Shown one piece after another: positions 8,199 through 16,087 of a DNA stretch of 32,309 nucleotides. Source of the DNA: Nitrospirota bacterium (GTDB lineage: Bacteria > Nitrospirota > Thermodesulfovibrionia > Thermodesulfovibrionales > Magnetobacteriaceae); contig JADFYO010000037.1 of assembly GCA_015233015.1 (NCBI GenBank), forward strand, positions 1-32,309. The letters are read 5' to 3'. Both the position numbers and the translations under genes were made by a program. How positions within the stretch are numbered: the first letter of the stretch is position 1; the number at the start of each line of letters is the position of its first letter. The notes under the pieces are model-generated. The model searched no databases and was not told where the DNA came from. It was given only the letters and a program-made list of their open reading frames with translations.

Positions 8199-8891
8199 AT
8201 GAAATTATCAGCGGCACTTTTTGATTTGGACGATACTCTTTACAGGGAAATGGACTATGTCAGTAGCGGGTTTAGGGCTGCGGCAAGGTTTTTAAGAAGC
8301 AAATACGGGTTTAATGAGGAAATAGTATTTAATAAGACGATGGACATACTTAATTCATTTGGACGTGGTAATGTGTTCAATAAACTCCTCGAAGAGTTGG
8401 GCATATTCGACGAGGAAATACTTCGCTATCTCATATACATTTACCGTACGCACAGGCCAGCGATTCACGTCTTCGGGGATGTCCTGCCGGTTCTTGAGAG
8501 CTTGCGCGACTCAGGCATTAAAACGGGACTGATAACCAACGGCATGGCAATTGTTCAGCAAAACAAGGTCGCAGCCCTTGGGATAGCCAGGCTCTTCGAT
8601 GTAATTATATATCCTGACGCCATTGGCCCTGAATACTGGAAGCCCTCTCCTGTTCCATTTAAGATGGCACTTAATGTTCTTGGCGTCCCCGCAGTGGCGA
8701 GTGTGTATGTAGGGGATAACCCATCGAGGGATTTCCTCGTGCCCAACGCCCTTGGCATGAAAAGTGTGCAGATTAAACGAGAGACCTGCATTGTTAAAGA
8801 AACACCTGAAGGACAGGGATACGCAGCGCAGACTATTATCGGCAGTTTATCTGAGTATTTTGGATCTGAATATTTCAGAGTGGCCACTTAA
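8199..8891 (+). CDS. HAD-superfamily phosphatase (subfamily IA)
   Basis: The 230-residue protein has all four HAD motifs: FDLDDT (Asp9 nucleophile, Asp11 acid/base), LITNG, the Lys in EYWKPSP, and YVGDNPSRDF. Motif IV suits a subfamily IA phosphatase with a helical cap. In a nonulosonate cluster such an enzyme could dephosphorylate a 9-phosphate sugar acid, as in sialic acid routes, but PseI-type synthases give an unphosphorylated product, so a different substrate is possible. The ATG at 8199 follows the ATP-grasp stop by one base and has GGGGAG upstream. A longer in-frame form from 8085 would overlap the preceding gene deeply and was not used. Confidence 0.85.
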   Translation: MKLSAALFDLDDTLYREMDYVSSGFRAAARFLRSKYGFNEEIVFNKTMDILNSFGRGNVFNKLLEELGIFDEEILRYLIYIYRTHRPAIHVFGDVLPVLESLRDSGIKTGLITNGMAIVQQNKVAALGIARLFDVIIYPDAIGPEYWKPSPVPFKMALNVLGVPAVASVYVGDNPSRDFLVPNALGMKSVQIKRETCIVKETPEGQGYAAQTIIGSLSEYFGSEYFRVAT

Positions 8892-8892
8892 A

Positions 8893-9960
8893 ATGCCAGC
8901 GATAACGATAGAAACGATAACGATAGAGAGCCGAAAAATCGGCGGCGGTGAGCCGGTGTTTATAATTGCCGAGCTGTCGGGCAACCACCAGCAGAACCTT
9001 TCTGTTGCCCTCGATGCGATTGCCGCGATGAAAGAGGCAGGGGCGGACGCCGTCAAACTCCAGACCTATCGCCCCGATACGATAACTATGGACTCTGCCC
9101 AAGAGTGTTTTCAAATAACCCAGGGCACGATATGGGATGGAAGAACTCTGTATCAGCTCTACACTGAGGCGGCGACCCCGTGGGATTGGTATCCACGGCT
9201 TAAGCACGCGGCTCAGGCGCTTGGCCTCATATGTTTTTCATCCCCGTTTGACATGACCGCGGTCGATTATCTTCAGACTATGGACGCCCCGGCATACAAG
9301 ATCGCATCGTTTGAAATAACCGACATTCCTCTTATCAGATACGCCGCATCGAAAGGAAAACCAATAATTCTCTCAACCGGCATTGCCGAACTGGCGGACA
9401 TAGAGGAGGCAATTACGGCGGTCAGAGAGACGGGCAACAATGAGATAGCGCTCCTGAAATGCGCCTCCGTGTATCCGACGCCGTTTGAGGAGCTGAACCT
9501 GCGGGCTATGCCGTATCTTGGGGAGCGTTACAGCGTGGTAATGGGGCTTTCAGACCATACGACGGGGCATTCGGCGGCGGCGGCGGCAACAGCCCTTGGG
9601 GCGTCAATAATAGAAAAACATTTTATATTAGATAAAGCATTAGGCGGTCCGGACGCGGCCTTTTCGCTTGACCCTGCCGAATTCGCCGCAATGGTGAAGG
9701 CCGTCAGAGAGGTAGAGGCTGCCCTTGGCCGAGCAGATTACACTATCTCTGAAAGGGTAGGGAAAAGCAGAGAACATGCCCGTTCCCTGTTTGCCGTAAA
9801 GGCAGTCAGGGCGCTTGAGCCATTTACAGAAGACAATGTCAGATCGATACGACCTGGTGCCGGCCTTCATCCCCGCCATTTAGACGAGGTACTGAGAAAA
9901 AGGGCGAAGGTGGCAATAGAAAAAGGTACGCCGCTGAGCTGGGACATTATGTGTGATTAA
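8893..9960 (+). CDS. pseI: PseI/NeuB-family nonulosonate synthase
   Basis: The 355-residue product is a NeuB-family synthase that condenses a hexosamine with phosphoenolpyruvate to give a nine-carbon sugar acid. The TIM barrel shows FIIAELSGNHQQNL (23-36), AGADAVKLQTYRPDTIT (49-65), the GLICFSSPFD segment, YKIASFE, LLKCASVYPTP, GLSDHTTGHS and IIEKHF. The C-terminal SAF antifreeze-like domain begins near residue 290 and includes RSIRPGAGLHP. SGNH in the first motif is typical of pseudaminic rather than sialic acid synthases. The start at 8893 fits family length. Its N-terminus includes a small duplication, ITIETITIE, from repeated GATAACGATAGA. Confidence 0.92.
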   Translation: MPAITIETITIESRKIGGGEPVFIIAELSGNHQQNLSVALDAIAAMKEAGADAVKLQTYRPDTITMDSAQECFQITQGTIWDGRTLYQLYTEAATPWDWYPRLKHAAQALGLICFSSPFDMTAVDYLQTMDAPAYKIASFEITDIPLIRYAASKGKPIILSTGIAELADIEEAITAVRETGNNEIALLKCASVYPTPFEELNLRAMPYLGERYSVVMGLSDHTTGHSAAAAATALGASIIEKHFILDKALGGPDAAFSLDPAEFAAMVKAVREVEAALGRADYTISERVGKSREHARSLFAVKAVRALEPFTEDNVRSIRPGAGLHPRHLDEVLRKRAKVAIEKGTPLSWDIMCD

Positions 9961-9968
9961 CGCGTCCC

Positions 9969-11141
9969 ATGACAATAGTTAACGCTATCATAATAGGCGC
10001 CGGGGCATCGGGGCTTTTCGCGGCGGCTGAGGAGGGAAGGCGCGGCCTTTTTGTAGTAGTACTGGAGCGTACCGCAACCATAGGGAACAAGATAAGGGTG
10101 TCTGGAGGCGGCAGGTGCAATTTTACTAATCTCAACGTTACGGCTGATAATTACATATCTGGCAATCCCAGCTTTTGCAAGTCTGCCCTTGCGGGGTTTA
10201 CCCCCTATGATTTTATTCAAATGGTTGAAAGTTATGGTGTCAGGTATTATGAAAAAGAACAAGGCCAGTTATTTTGCAGGGCAAGCTCGGGCGAGATAAT
10301 TGCCATGCTTCGCAAACGATGTGAAGAGGCGGGTGTGCGCATAATATCAAACACCAAGGTTCACGACATATCGAAGCGTGGCGACGTGTTTGTGACGACT
10401 ACCGATAACGGCACGTTTCATTCCAAATCGCTGGTAATAGCAACTGGGGGAATATCATACCCGCAGCTTGGCGCAACCCCGTTTGGGTATCGGATTGCGG
10501 GGCAGTTTGGCCTTAATGTCAAGCCCACGCACCCGGCCCTTGTGCCGCTTGTGTTTAACAGTGAAGACGGCGCAAATCTTACAATGCTCGCTGGCATCTC
10601 CATAGAAGCGGCAGTGAGCTGTAATGGAAGGGTCTTTCGTGGAGGCGTATTATTTACACAAAGGGGATTAAGCGGCCCTCCTATACTTCAGGCGTCTTCG
10701 TACTGGCGCGCGGGTGATTATATCTCGATAAATCTTTTTCCTGACGCAAACGCATACGAGTTTCTGTTAAGCAGGCGAAAACATAAGCAGGAGCTTTACA
10801 ATATACTGGAGTTTCCAAAGAACTTCGCCCGCAGATGGTGTGAACTTAATTCATACATGAAACCAATAAATCAATATAACGAAAAGGAGTTAAAAGAAAT
10901 AGCAGACAACCTCCAACACTGGCGCCTTTGGCCGGCAAAGACCGAAGGATACAAGAGGGCGGAGGCGGTAACCGGAGGAGTTGACACAGAGGAGCTGTCA
11001 TCGAAGACAATGGAGGCCAAAAGTGTAAAGGGGCTTTATTTTACCGGCGAGGTAGTAGACGTAACAGGCCAGTTAGGCGGATATAACCTGCACTGGGCAT
11101 GGGCGTCGGGGTATGCCTGTGGAAGACACATGCAGCCCTGA
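9969..11141 (+). CDS. BaiN/HI0933-like FAD-dependent oxidoreductase
   Basis: The 390-residue protein belongs to the HI0933/YhiN/BaiN flavoprotein family. The dinucleotide-binding motif is IIGAGASGLFAA (8-19), followed by the family signature GNKIRVSGGGRCNFTN. Further family features are ATGGISYPQLGATPFGY and the C-terminal TGEVVDVTGQLGGYNLHWAWASG, where the flavin-contacting GGYN motif lies. Members reduce unsaturated bile acid intermediates or have unknown roles. It follows the synthase gene by eight bases and may be co-transcribed, but its participation in sugar synthesis is not established; it may be simple co-location. Confidence 0.88.
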   Translation: MTIVNAIIIGAGASGLFAAAEEGRRGLFVVVLERTATIGNKIRVSGGGRCNFTNLNVTADNYISGNPSFCKSALAGFTPYDFIQMVESYGVRYYEKEQGQLFCRASSGEIIAMLRKRCEEAGVRIISNTKVHDISKRGDVFVTTTDNGTFHSKSLVIATGGISYPQLGATPFGYRIAGQFGLNVKPTHPALVPLVFNSEDGANLTMLAGISIEAAVSCNGRVFRGGVLFTQRGLSGPPILQASSYWRAGDYISINLFPDANAYEFLLSRRKHKQELYNILEFPKNFARRWCELNSYMKPINQYNEKELKEIADNLQHWRLWPAKTEGYKRAEAVTGGVDTEELSSKTMEAKSVKGLYFTGEVVDVTGQLGGYNLHWAWASGYACGRHMQP

Positions 11142-11202
11142 TACATGTTAGCGATAAAATTCTGTATAAAAAGAATATAGTTGTGATACAATTACAAGCA
11201 GC

Positions 11203-11305
11203 CGGAGTACCGAAGCCGCCAACGGGCGGCAGCTGGAACTTGATGATAAAACATGTGCGAGAACAGGGGTGAAGGGGGATTATCCCCCTTCGTCTTTAAT
11301 TCTTA
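11203..11305 (+). repeat. Dispersed GC-hairpin repeat, copy B
   Basis: This is the second copy of the repeat at 5020-5090, here intergenic and just upstream of the HIT gene. The segment 11263-11305 is identical to copy A over 43 bases and contains the perfect palindrome 11271-11291. A GCCGCC/GGCGGC hairpin is at 11215-11230. Read in the frame used by copy A it encodes KGDYPPSSLIL here too, which is the source of an in-frame upstream extension to the HIT gene. The hairpin followed by GTCTTTAATTCTT could end transcription from the sugar cluster. Confidence 0.85.
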
Positions 11306-11320
11306 AAAGGAGGCATAGCA

Positions 11321-11661
11321 TGGACTGCTTATTCTGCAGGATAGCCAATAAGGAAATACCGGCGAGGATTGTCTATGAAGACGACCTGATGGTTGCCTTT
11401 GAAGATGTGAACCCTCAGGCTCCTGTCCATGTCCTCGTAATTCCAAAAAAACACATCGCGACCAGCCTTGAAATCACCGAGGTGGACAATGCCCTTATAG
11501 GTCTCATGTTTCAGACGGCAAACAAGATAGCGAGGGAGCGGGGCGTTGCAGGAAGTGGGTTCAGAATGGTGATGAACTGTAATAAAGACGCCGGGCAGAG
11601 CGTGTTTCATATCCACCTGCACGTACTCGGAGGAAGGCTGTTCCAGTGGCCGCCGGGATAG
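11321..11661 (+). CDS. HIT-family (HINT-type) nucleotide hydrolase
   Basis: The 113-residue protein is a histidine triad enzyme of the HINT branch, which hydrolyses purine nucleotide phosphoramidates and acyl-adenylates. It begins DCLFCRIANKEIPARIVYEDD with the family's CxFC-type start, has DVNPQAPVHVLVIPKKHI, and the catalytic triad HIHLHVLGG followed by the terminal WPPG. I placed the start at 11321 because a strong GGAGG lies seven bases upstream and MDCLFC is the family start; the longer frame from 11269 only translates the dispersed repeat. Its last codons overlap the GTG start of mqnD by 16 bases. Confidence 0.93.
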
Positions 11662-12452
11662 GGAAAGGTTATACATTGGGATATTCTCCCTGCCCCAACG
11701 ACACATTTATTTTTTATGCCCTTGTCCATAAAAAGGTAGATTGCGGAGGGCTTGATTTCATTGAGCATATAGAGGACGTCGAGACACTTAATCAGATGGC
11801 GCTTGAGGGCCGTCTGGACATAACCAAGGTGTCGGCGGCGGCCTATGGACATATCGGCGGCAGGTATGAGCGGCTTAGGAGCGGTGGGGCTGCCGGATGG
11901 GGCTGTGGGCCTCTTTTGGTGTCGAGAGAGAGATTATCAGATCTCAGAGGGAAACGCCTTGCCATTCCTGGTGAGATGACAACGGCGTACGTCCTTGCCG
12001 GCCTGTTCGATTTTAAATTAAGGGAAAATGTGATAGTGATGCCATTTGACAAAATAATCCCCGCGGTAAGGGATGGGGAGGCAGATTTGGGCTTGATAAT
12101 CCATGAAGGCAGGTTTACGTACAAGGACTACGGCCTTAATTTGGTAGCAGACCTGGGGGCATGGTGGGAACGGGAGACCGGCCTGCCTATTCCCCTTGGC
12201 GTAATTGCGGCGAAAAGGGAAATCCCTTCCGCGGTACGCTCACAGATAGACAATGCAATAAAGGCGTCGGTCGCATACGCCTACGCCAATACTGATGAGG
12301 TTATGGAGTACGTCAGACGCTACGCTCAGGAACTCTCTGACGAGGTTATAATGAACCATATCAGGCTCTATGTAAACGACTATACTATTGATTCCGGCAG
12401 TGAGGGAGAGCGTGCGGTTGAAACCCTTTTAGCTATGGCGCATAATATATGA
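11646..12452 (+). CDS. mqnD: 1,4-dihydroxy-6-naphthoate synthase MqnD (futalosine menaquinone pathway)
   Basis: The 268-residue product matches MqnD, which converts cyclic dehypoxanthine futalosine to 1,4-dihydroxy-6-naphthoate, so the cell should make menaquinone by the futalosine route. It has a periplasmic-binding-protein-like fold with YSPCPNDTFIFYAL (13-26), ITKVSAAAYGHI (59-70), GAAGWGCGPLLV, GEMTTAYVLAGL and LIIHEGRFTYKDYGL, with His153 in the place of the catalytic His. The start is GTG at 11646, served by GGAGGAAGG inside the HIT gene. The end overlaps the transglycosylase start as ATGA, so the three genes look translationally coupled. Other mqn genes are not in the window. Confidence 0.93.
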   Translation: MAAGIGKGYTLGYSPCPNDTFIFYALVHKKVDCGGLDFIEHIEDVETLNQMALEGRLDITKVSAAAYGHIGGRYERLRSGGAAGWGCGPLLVSRERLSDLRGKRLAIPGEMTTAYVLAGLFDFKLRENVIVMPFDKIIPAVRDGEADLGLIIHEGRFTYKDYGLNLVADLGAWWERETGLPIPLGVIAAKREIPSAVRSQIDNAIKASVAYAYANTDEVMEYVRRYAQELSDEVIMNHIRLYVNDYTIDSGSEGERAVETLLAMAHNI

Positions 12453-14371
12453 GAGATTTAGTCCTGAGAATTTTAGTAATAATTGTCATTTTGGCGGCGG
12501 GAGATGTCCACGCATCGGATAAATCAGACAGACAGTATTTGCATTTAAAGGAAGGACGCACGGCGCTTAATAACAAGGACTATGAAAGAGCGGTATCGGA
12601 ACTATCTGTTTTCATGGAATCGCCAAACCTGCTGGCCGACTATGCCCTGTTGTGGAGGGCGAAGGCATATGACGGCCTTGCGGAAATGGAAAAGGCACTG
12701 AACGACCTCTCGCAAATCCAGAAAGAACACCTCAACTCGCCGGTTCTGAAAAACGCCCTCCAATACGAGATCAAAATAGAGACTAAATCACATCCCGAAA
12801 GGGCGCTCATACTGATTGAAAAATACCTGAAAGACAACCCTGACGACTACTTGTTAAGATTGACATACGCTAAGATGCTTGGGGACCAGGGCAGAGAAAA
12901 AGACTCCCTGCGTGAGTTTATGAGCATATACTTAAACGGCGGGCAGGGTTCGACCGAGGCGGCAAAATATATAGATACGGGGAGTTTAAGCCCCTCCGCC
13001 GTGCTGACAAGGGCAAAAAACCTCATAGGCAAGTTCCGGTACAAGGATGCCGAAAACGAACTCAGGGCAAATATCTCCCGCGCTCCGCAATCCCTGAACG
13101 CTCAGTACATTGAAAACATCGCCATGGCGCTATTTAAACAAAAGAACTATAAAGAGGCGGCGGGATATTTTAATAAACTCGGAATGAGCTATTACGAGGC
13201 GCGCTCTTTATTCAGAGCTGGTATGTATGAAGAGTTTCATAAAAAGATAGCGGCGCTTGACCCAAACAGCAGCCAGAAGGCCGCCGAGCTGACCCTTATT
13301 CGCGGACTATACTACCGGCGGAGTGGCGACACCGCCAGGGCGCTGTCTATATTCAATTCCCTCCAGGGAAACCAGTTTGTGGCGGAAGAGGCGCTCTGGC
13401 ATACTGGCTGGACATACTTTCTTACGGGAAGATACAACGACTCTTATAACATATTTAACTCCTTATATACAAAATACAACACCTCGAAATACCTTTACTG
13501 GATGGCCAGAGCGCTCGAGAGCAACAAAGAAGACCCCTCTGCCTTGTACAGACAGTTGACTGCCGGCGATGATTTTTATGCCTTCCTGTCATATTACAAG
13601 ACAGGCAGCCGGCCGACATTGATTCCGCAGCCAGATCTGAAAATTACAAAAGACCGCGACGAGCTGAAGAGACTTGCCTTCCTGCTGGAGCTCAACATCG
13701 AGGACGCCATAAAGACCGAGAGCCTATACATTGCAAGGCACGCCAAGTCGTATCCGGCAAACGTCATGATGCAGGCGGCCGTAATGCTTAACGAGGCGTC
13801 GATGTACCGCCACTCCATACTGCTTGCCGCGAATCTGAGCTATTCGGCAAAGACGCACTGGCTGCTCTATCCATACGGGCATAAGGCCGTGGTGGATGAG
13901 GCGGCGAGGAGGTTTTCCATCAATCCGCTGCTTATATTGTCTGTAATACGGGAAGAGAGCCGTTTTCAGGAGGACGCGTATTCACCGGCGGGGGCTATTG
14001 GGTTGATGCAGCTGATGCCCCAGACGGCACAGAAATATTCTGGCGCTGTGGATGAAAGGATAGATAACGACAGCGATATTTTCAATGTGAGAAAGAATAT
14101 ACTCCTCGGGGGTTACTACGTAAGCCAGCTTGTGAAGGAGATGCGCTGTGTGCCCGCCGCCATCGCCTCATATAATGCGGGGGAGCATGTAGTATATAAG
14201 TGGCTTGAGGCGTCGCATTACAAGGCTATAGACGAATTCATCGAAGATATCCCATACGATGAAACCGAAAAATACGTAAAGAGGGTGTTGAAGACCTACT
14301 TTCAATACGCAAGAGAGGCTAATCCCGACGGCGAGGCAGTAAATTTTGCGTTCGAATGTCAAATGATGTAG
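12449..14371 (+). CDS. Soluble lytic murein transglycosylase (Slt70-like)
   Basis: The 640-residue protein has a signal peptide (about 1-22, ending VHASD), a long alpha-helical TPR-like superhelix (about 30-470) and a C-terminal SLT domain. The catalytic region is SVIREESRFQ with Glu503 as the expected acid, followed by YSPAGAIGLMQLMPQTA and AIASYNAGEHVVYKW. It should cleave the MurNAc-GlcNAc bond of peptidoglycan in the periplasm, forming 1,6-anhydro ends. Length and layout match E. coli Slt70. The ATG overlaps the mqnD stop. A following AT-rich gap of about 65 bases separates it from the zap genes. Confidence 0.93.
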   Translation: MRDLVLRILVIIVILAAGDVHASDKSDRQYLHLKEGRTALNNKDYERAVSELSVFMESPNLLADYALLWRAKAYDGLAEMEKALNDLSQIQKEHLNSPVLKNALQYEIKIETKSHPERALILIEKYLKDNPDDYLLRLTYAKMLGDQGREKDSLREFMSIYLNGGQGSTEAAKYIDTGSLSPSAVLTRAKNLIGKFRYKDAENELRANISRAPQSLNAQYIENIAMALFKQKNYKEAAGYFNKLGMSYYEARSLFRAGMYEEFHKKIAALDPNSSQKAAELTLIRGLYYRRSGDTARALSIFNSLQGNQFVAEEALWHTGWTYFLTGRYNDSYNIFNSLYTKYNTSKYLYWMARALESNKEDPSALYRQLTAGDDFYAFLSYYKTGSRPTLIPQPDLKITKDRDELKRLAFLLELNIEDAIKTESLYIARHAKSYPANVMMQAAVMLNEASMYRHSILLAANLSYSAKTHWLLYPYGHKAVVDEAARRFSINPLLILSVIREESRFQEDAYSPAGAIGLMQLMPQTAQKYSGAVDERIDNDSDIFNVRKNILLGGYYVSQLVKEMRCVPAAIASYNAGEHVVYKWLEASHYKAIDEFIEDIPYDETEKYVKRVLKTYFQYAREANPDGEAVNFAFECQMM

Positions 14372-14436
14372 ACACAGGATATGGTTTTTTGTTATTTTAT
14401 ATATAACGTGTCCGTATTAACTAAGGAGGGAGCATT

Positions 14437-14697
14437 GTGGATAAATTAAAGAGTCTCGAGGAGAAAATATCCTCTGTAATAGAGAAGGCTAAGACATTGA
14501 AGCTGGAAAAAGAAACAATACAAAAGCGCGTAGAGGAGCTTGAGGGGCAGCTTGCGCAAAGTCAGAATGAGGCGAACGCCCTGCGTCAGGAGCTGAATAC
14601 TAAAAACGCGGAGATTGATAATATCAGAAGCGATAAGAACACTGTGTCTGAGCAGATAGACGCCATACTTGGCGAGCTTGATTCCATAGAGATATAG
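14437..14697 (+). CDS. Small coiled-coil protein, ZapB-like
   Basis: The 86-residue protein is almost entirely a predicted coiled coil with heptads of Leu, Ile and Val among Glu, Lys and Gln, starting MDKLKSLEEKISSVIEKAK. Size, composition and position directly before zapA suggest a ZapB-like division-associated protein, but the sequence itself is low-complexity coiled coil and could fit other small proteins. The start is GTG at 14437 behind AAGGAGGG. Four bases separate it from zapA. Confidence 0.7.
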   Translation: MDKLKSLEEKISSVIEKAKTLKLEKETIQKRVEELEGQLAQSQNEANALRQELNTKNAEIDNIRSDKNTVSEQIDAILGELDSIEI

Positions 14698-14701
14698 GGC
14701 T

Positions 14702-14968
14702 ATGGGCAGCGCTGAAGTATATATCATGGGACATAAATATACTCTGAGCGGGGATGGTCCGGACGAATATGTGATGGAGTTGGCCTTATACCTGAACAGT
14801 AAATGTCAGGAGGTTTTTGAGGCGGCGCCGCATGTGCATCCACTGAAGGCCTCGTTGCTGGCGTCGTTAAGCATAACCGACGAACTATTCAAGCTCAGGA
14901 AGCTGACAAAGGACCTTGAGGTAGAGACTCAGAGCGCCCTTGACAGCATTCTGGATGAAATAGATTAG
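14702..14968 (+). CDS. zapA: Cell division protein ZapA
   Basis: The 88-residue product fits ZapA, which bundles FtsZ filaments at the Z-ring. It begins with the small beta-hairpin domain VYIMGHKYTLSGDGPDEYV, followed by the helical segment ELALYLNSKCQEV, and a C-terminal coiled coil with ASLSITDELFKLRK. It sits directly after the coiled-coil ZapB-like gene. No 6S RNA candidate was seen downstream, where that RNA gene lies in many proteobacteria. Confidence 0.88.
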   Translation: MGSAEVYIMGHKYTLSGDGPDEYVMELALYLNSKCQEVFEAAPHVHPLKASLLASLSITDELFKLRKLTKDLEVETQSALDSILDEID

Positions 14969-14982
14969 GCTCGGGGGGTAAG

Positions 14983-15228
14983 ATGAAGGCCGAGATTTAT
15001 GTCAAACTGAAGCCTGTAGTGTTAGACCCACAGGGGAAGGCCGTATCTGGAGGGCTGAGAAACCTGGGCTTTGACGGCGTTAAGGATGTCAGGGTAGGGA
15101 AGTATATCGTATTAACTCTCGACGAGGGAATGACGGCGGCAGAGGCAGAGGAAAAAGTAAAGGCAATGTGCGAAAAACTCCTCGTTAACACAGTCATAGA
15201 GGAATACGAGTTCAAAATCGGGGCATGA
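14983..15228 (+). CDS. purS: Phosphoribosylformylglycinamidine synthase subunit PurS
   Basis: The 81-residue protein fits PurS, the small dimeric subunit that bridges PurL and PurQ in purine synthesis. Typical features are EIYVKLKPVVLDPQGKAV at the start, GLRNLGFDGVKDVRVGKYI in the middle, and the closing MCEKLLVNTVIEEYEF. It is preceded by GGGGGG. In most genomes purS sits beside purQ or purL, but here it follows zapA by 14 bases and is followed by a PilZ gene. Confidence 0.93.
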   Translation: MKAEIYVKLKPVVLDPQGKAVSGGLRNLGFDGVKDVRVGKYIVLTLDEGMTAAEAEEKVKAMCEKLLVNTVIEEYEFKIGA

Positions 15229-15340
15229 GACGCAGGCTGCTCCGCTGATTTTATTGGTTGCATGGGTTACTATAAGTTTGATAAGCTATGTGATATTGTA
15301 AAGTTGAGCTTGACAAATAGCTAAAAAGGGGAGAGACGAG

Positions 15341-16000
15341 ATGGAGATGGAAAAAATAGCAAATGAGGAGATCTTTCATTTAAACGCTTTCGACATTGGG
15401 TTAAATGTAGAAATAACATCGGACGTAATGCTTTCTAAGGTATCGGGTTTTATAGTTGACGTAAAATCAGATAATATTATAATCAAGCTCAGGAGTTGTG
15501 AAGATTTTCAGGATAAGATACCAAATGGGACTAAGCTTACGCTGAGATGTTTTACGGGAGAAACGGTATTCGGATTTACAAGTGAGTTAAAAGGCGTGGT
15601 TTTTGAGCCAACGATGTTGGTCATGATAGGGTGTCCTTTTTCACTGCAAAAAGAAGAGCGCCGCGATAACCGCAGGTTTAACTGTAAACTACCTTGTGTA
15701 CTCGTTATAAAGGAAAACAAGATAAAGGCATGTGTCGAGGACCTGACCCTGAAAGGCTGTAGATGTAGTTTGTACGAATCAGGTATGTTAGACAGATGGT
15801 CTGCGAAATTCTTATTCGAGGAAGATTGCGCGGTTGAAGTATTCCTGCCCGTAAGCGGCGCAAATAAGGAACAACTAATTAAGGGTATTGTGAAATATTT
15901 AAGCACATCGTATGACAAGTTCGACATAGGCATAGAATTTTGCCTGTCGATAGAAGAGGAAAAAGCCGCCATAGAAACGATACTAAAACGCGCCTTGTGA
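15341..16000 (+). CDS. PilZ-domain c-di-GMP receptor (YcgR-like)
   Basis: The 219-residue protein has an N-terminal YcgR-N-like beta domain (about 15-100) and a C-terminal PilZ domain. The c-di-GMP motifs are ERRDNRRF (106-113, RxxxR type) and DLTLKGC (134-140, in the D/NxSxxG position), followed near the end by FDIGIEF. Proteins of this design bind c-di-GMP and often act on flagellar motors or secretion. A GGGGAGAG site precedes the ATG; the 112-base gap before it holds no clear promoter though TTGACA is found at 15310-15315. A terminator-like hairpin follows. Confidence 0.88.
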   Translation: MEMEKIANEEIFHLNAFDIGLNVEITSDVMLSKVSGFIVDVKSDNIIIKLRSCEDFQDKIPNGTKLTLRCFTGETVFGFTSELKGVVFEPTMLVMIGCPFSLQKEERRDNRRFNCKLPCVLVIKENKIKACVEDLTLKGCRCSLYESGMLDRWSAKFLFEEDCAVEVFLPVSGANKEQLIKGIVKYLSTSYDKFDIGIEFCLSIEEEKAAIETILKRAL

Positions 16001-16016
16001 AAGATCGTGAAAAGGG

Positions 16017-16070
16017 GACACACTGCTTTGTTTCAAATACGGCAGCGAGTCTTTCGGTGTCATTTTTTTT
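16017..16070 (+). terminator. Terminator-like hairpin after the PilZ gene
   Basis: GACAC (16017-16021) pairs with GTGTC (16057-16061), with an inner CTGC/GCAG stem, followed by a run of eight T (16063-16070). It lies between the convergent PilZ and DUF1829 genes. The loop is long, so the call is tentative. Confidence 0.45.
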
Positions 16071-16087
16071 GATATTAATTTCCGGCA

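Noticed and set aside
8764-8892. Upstream GTG extension of the PseI-type synthase
   Set aside because: It would overlap the HAD gene by 128 bases in another frame, and the family starts just before the FIIAELSGNH motif; ATG at 8893 fits.
11269-11320. Upstream extension of the HIT protein
   Set aside because: The extra residues are the translated dispersed repeat; GGAGG and ATG at 11321 give the family N-terminus.
14372-14436. Imperfect palindrome GACAC...GTGTC before the zapB-like gene as an operator or terminator
   Set aside because: The arms are short and interrupted, and no T-tract follows in the right place; could be chance.
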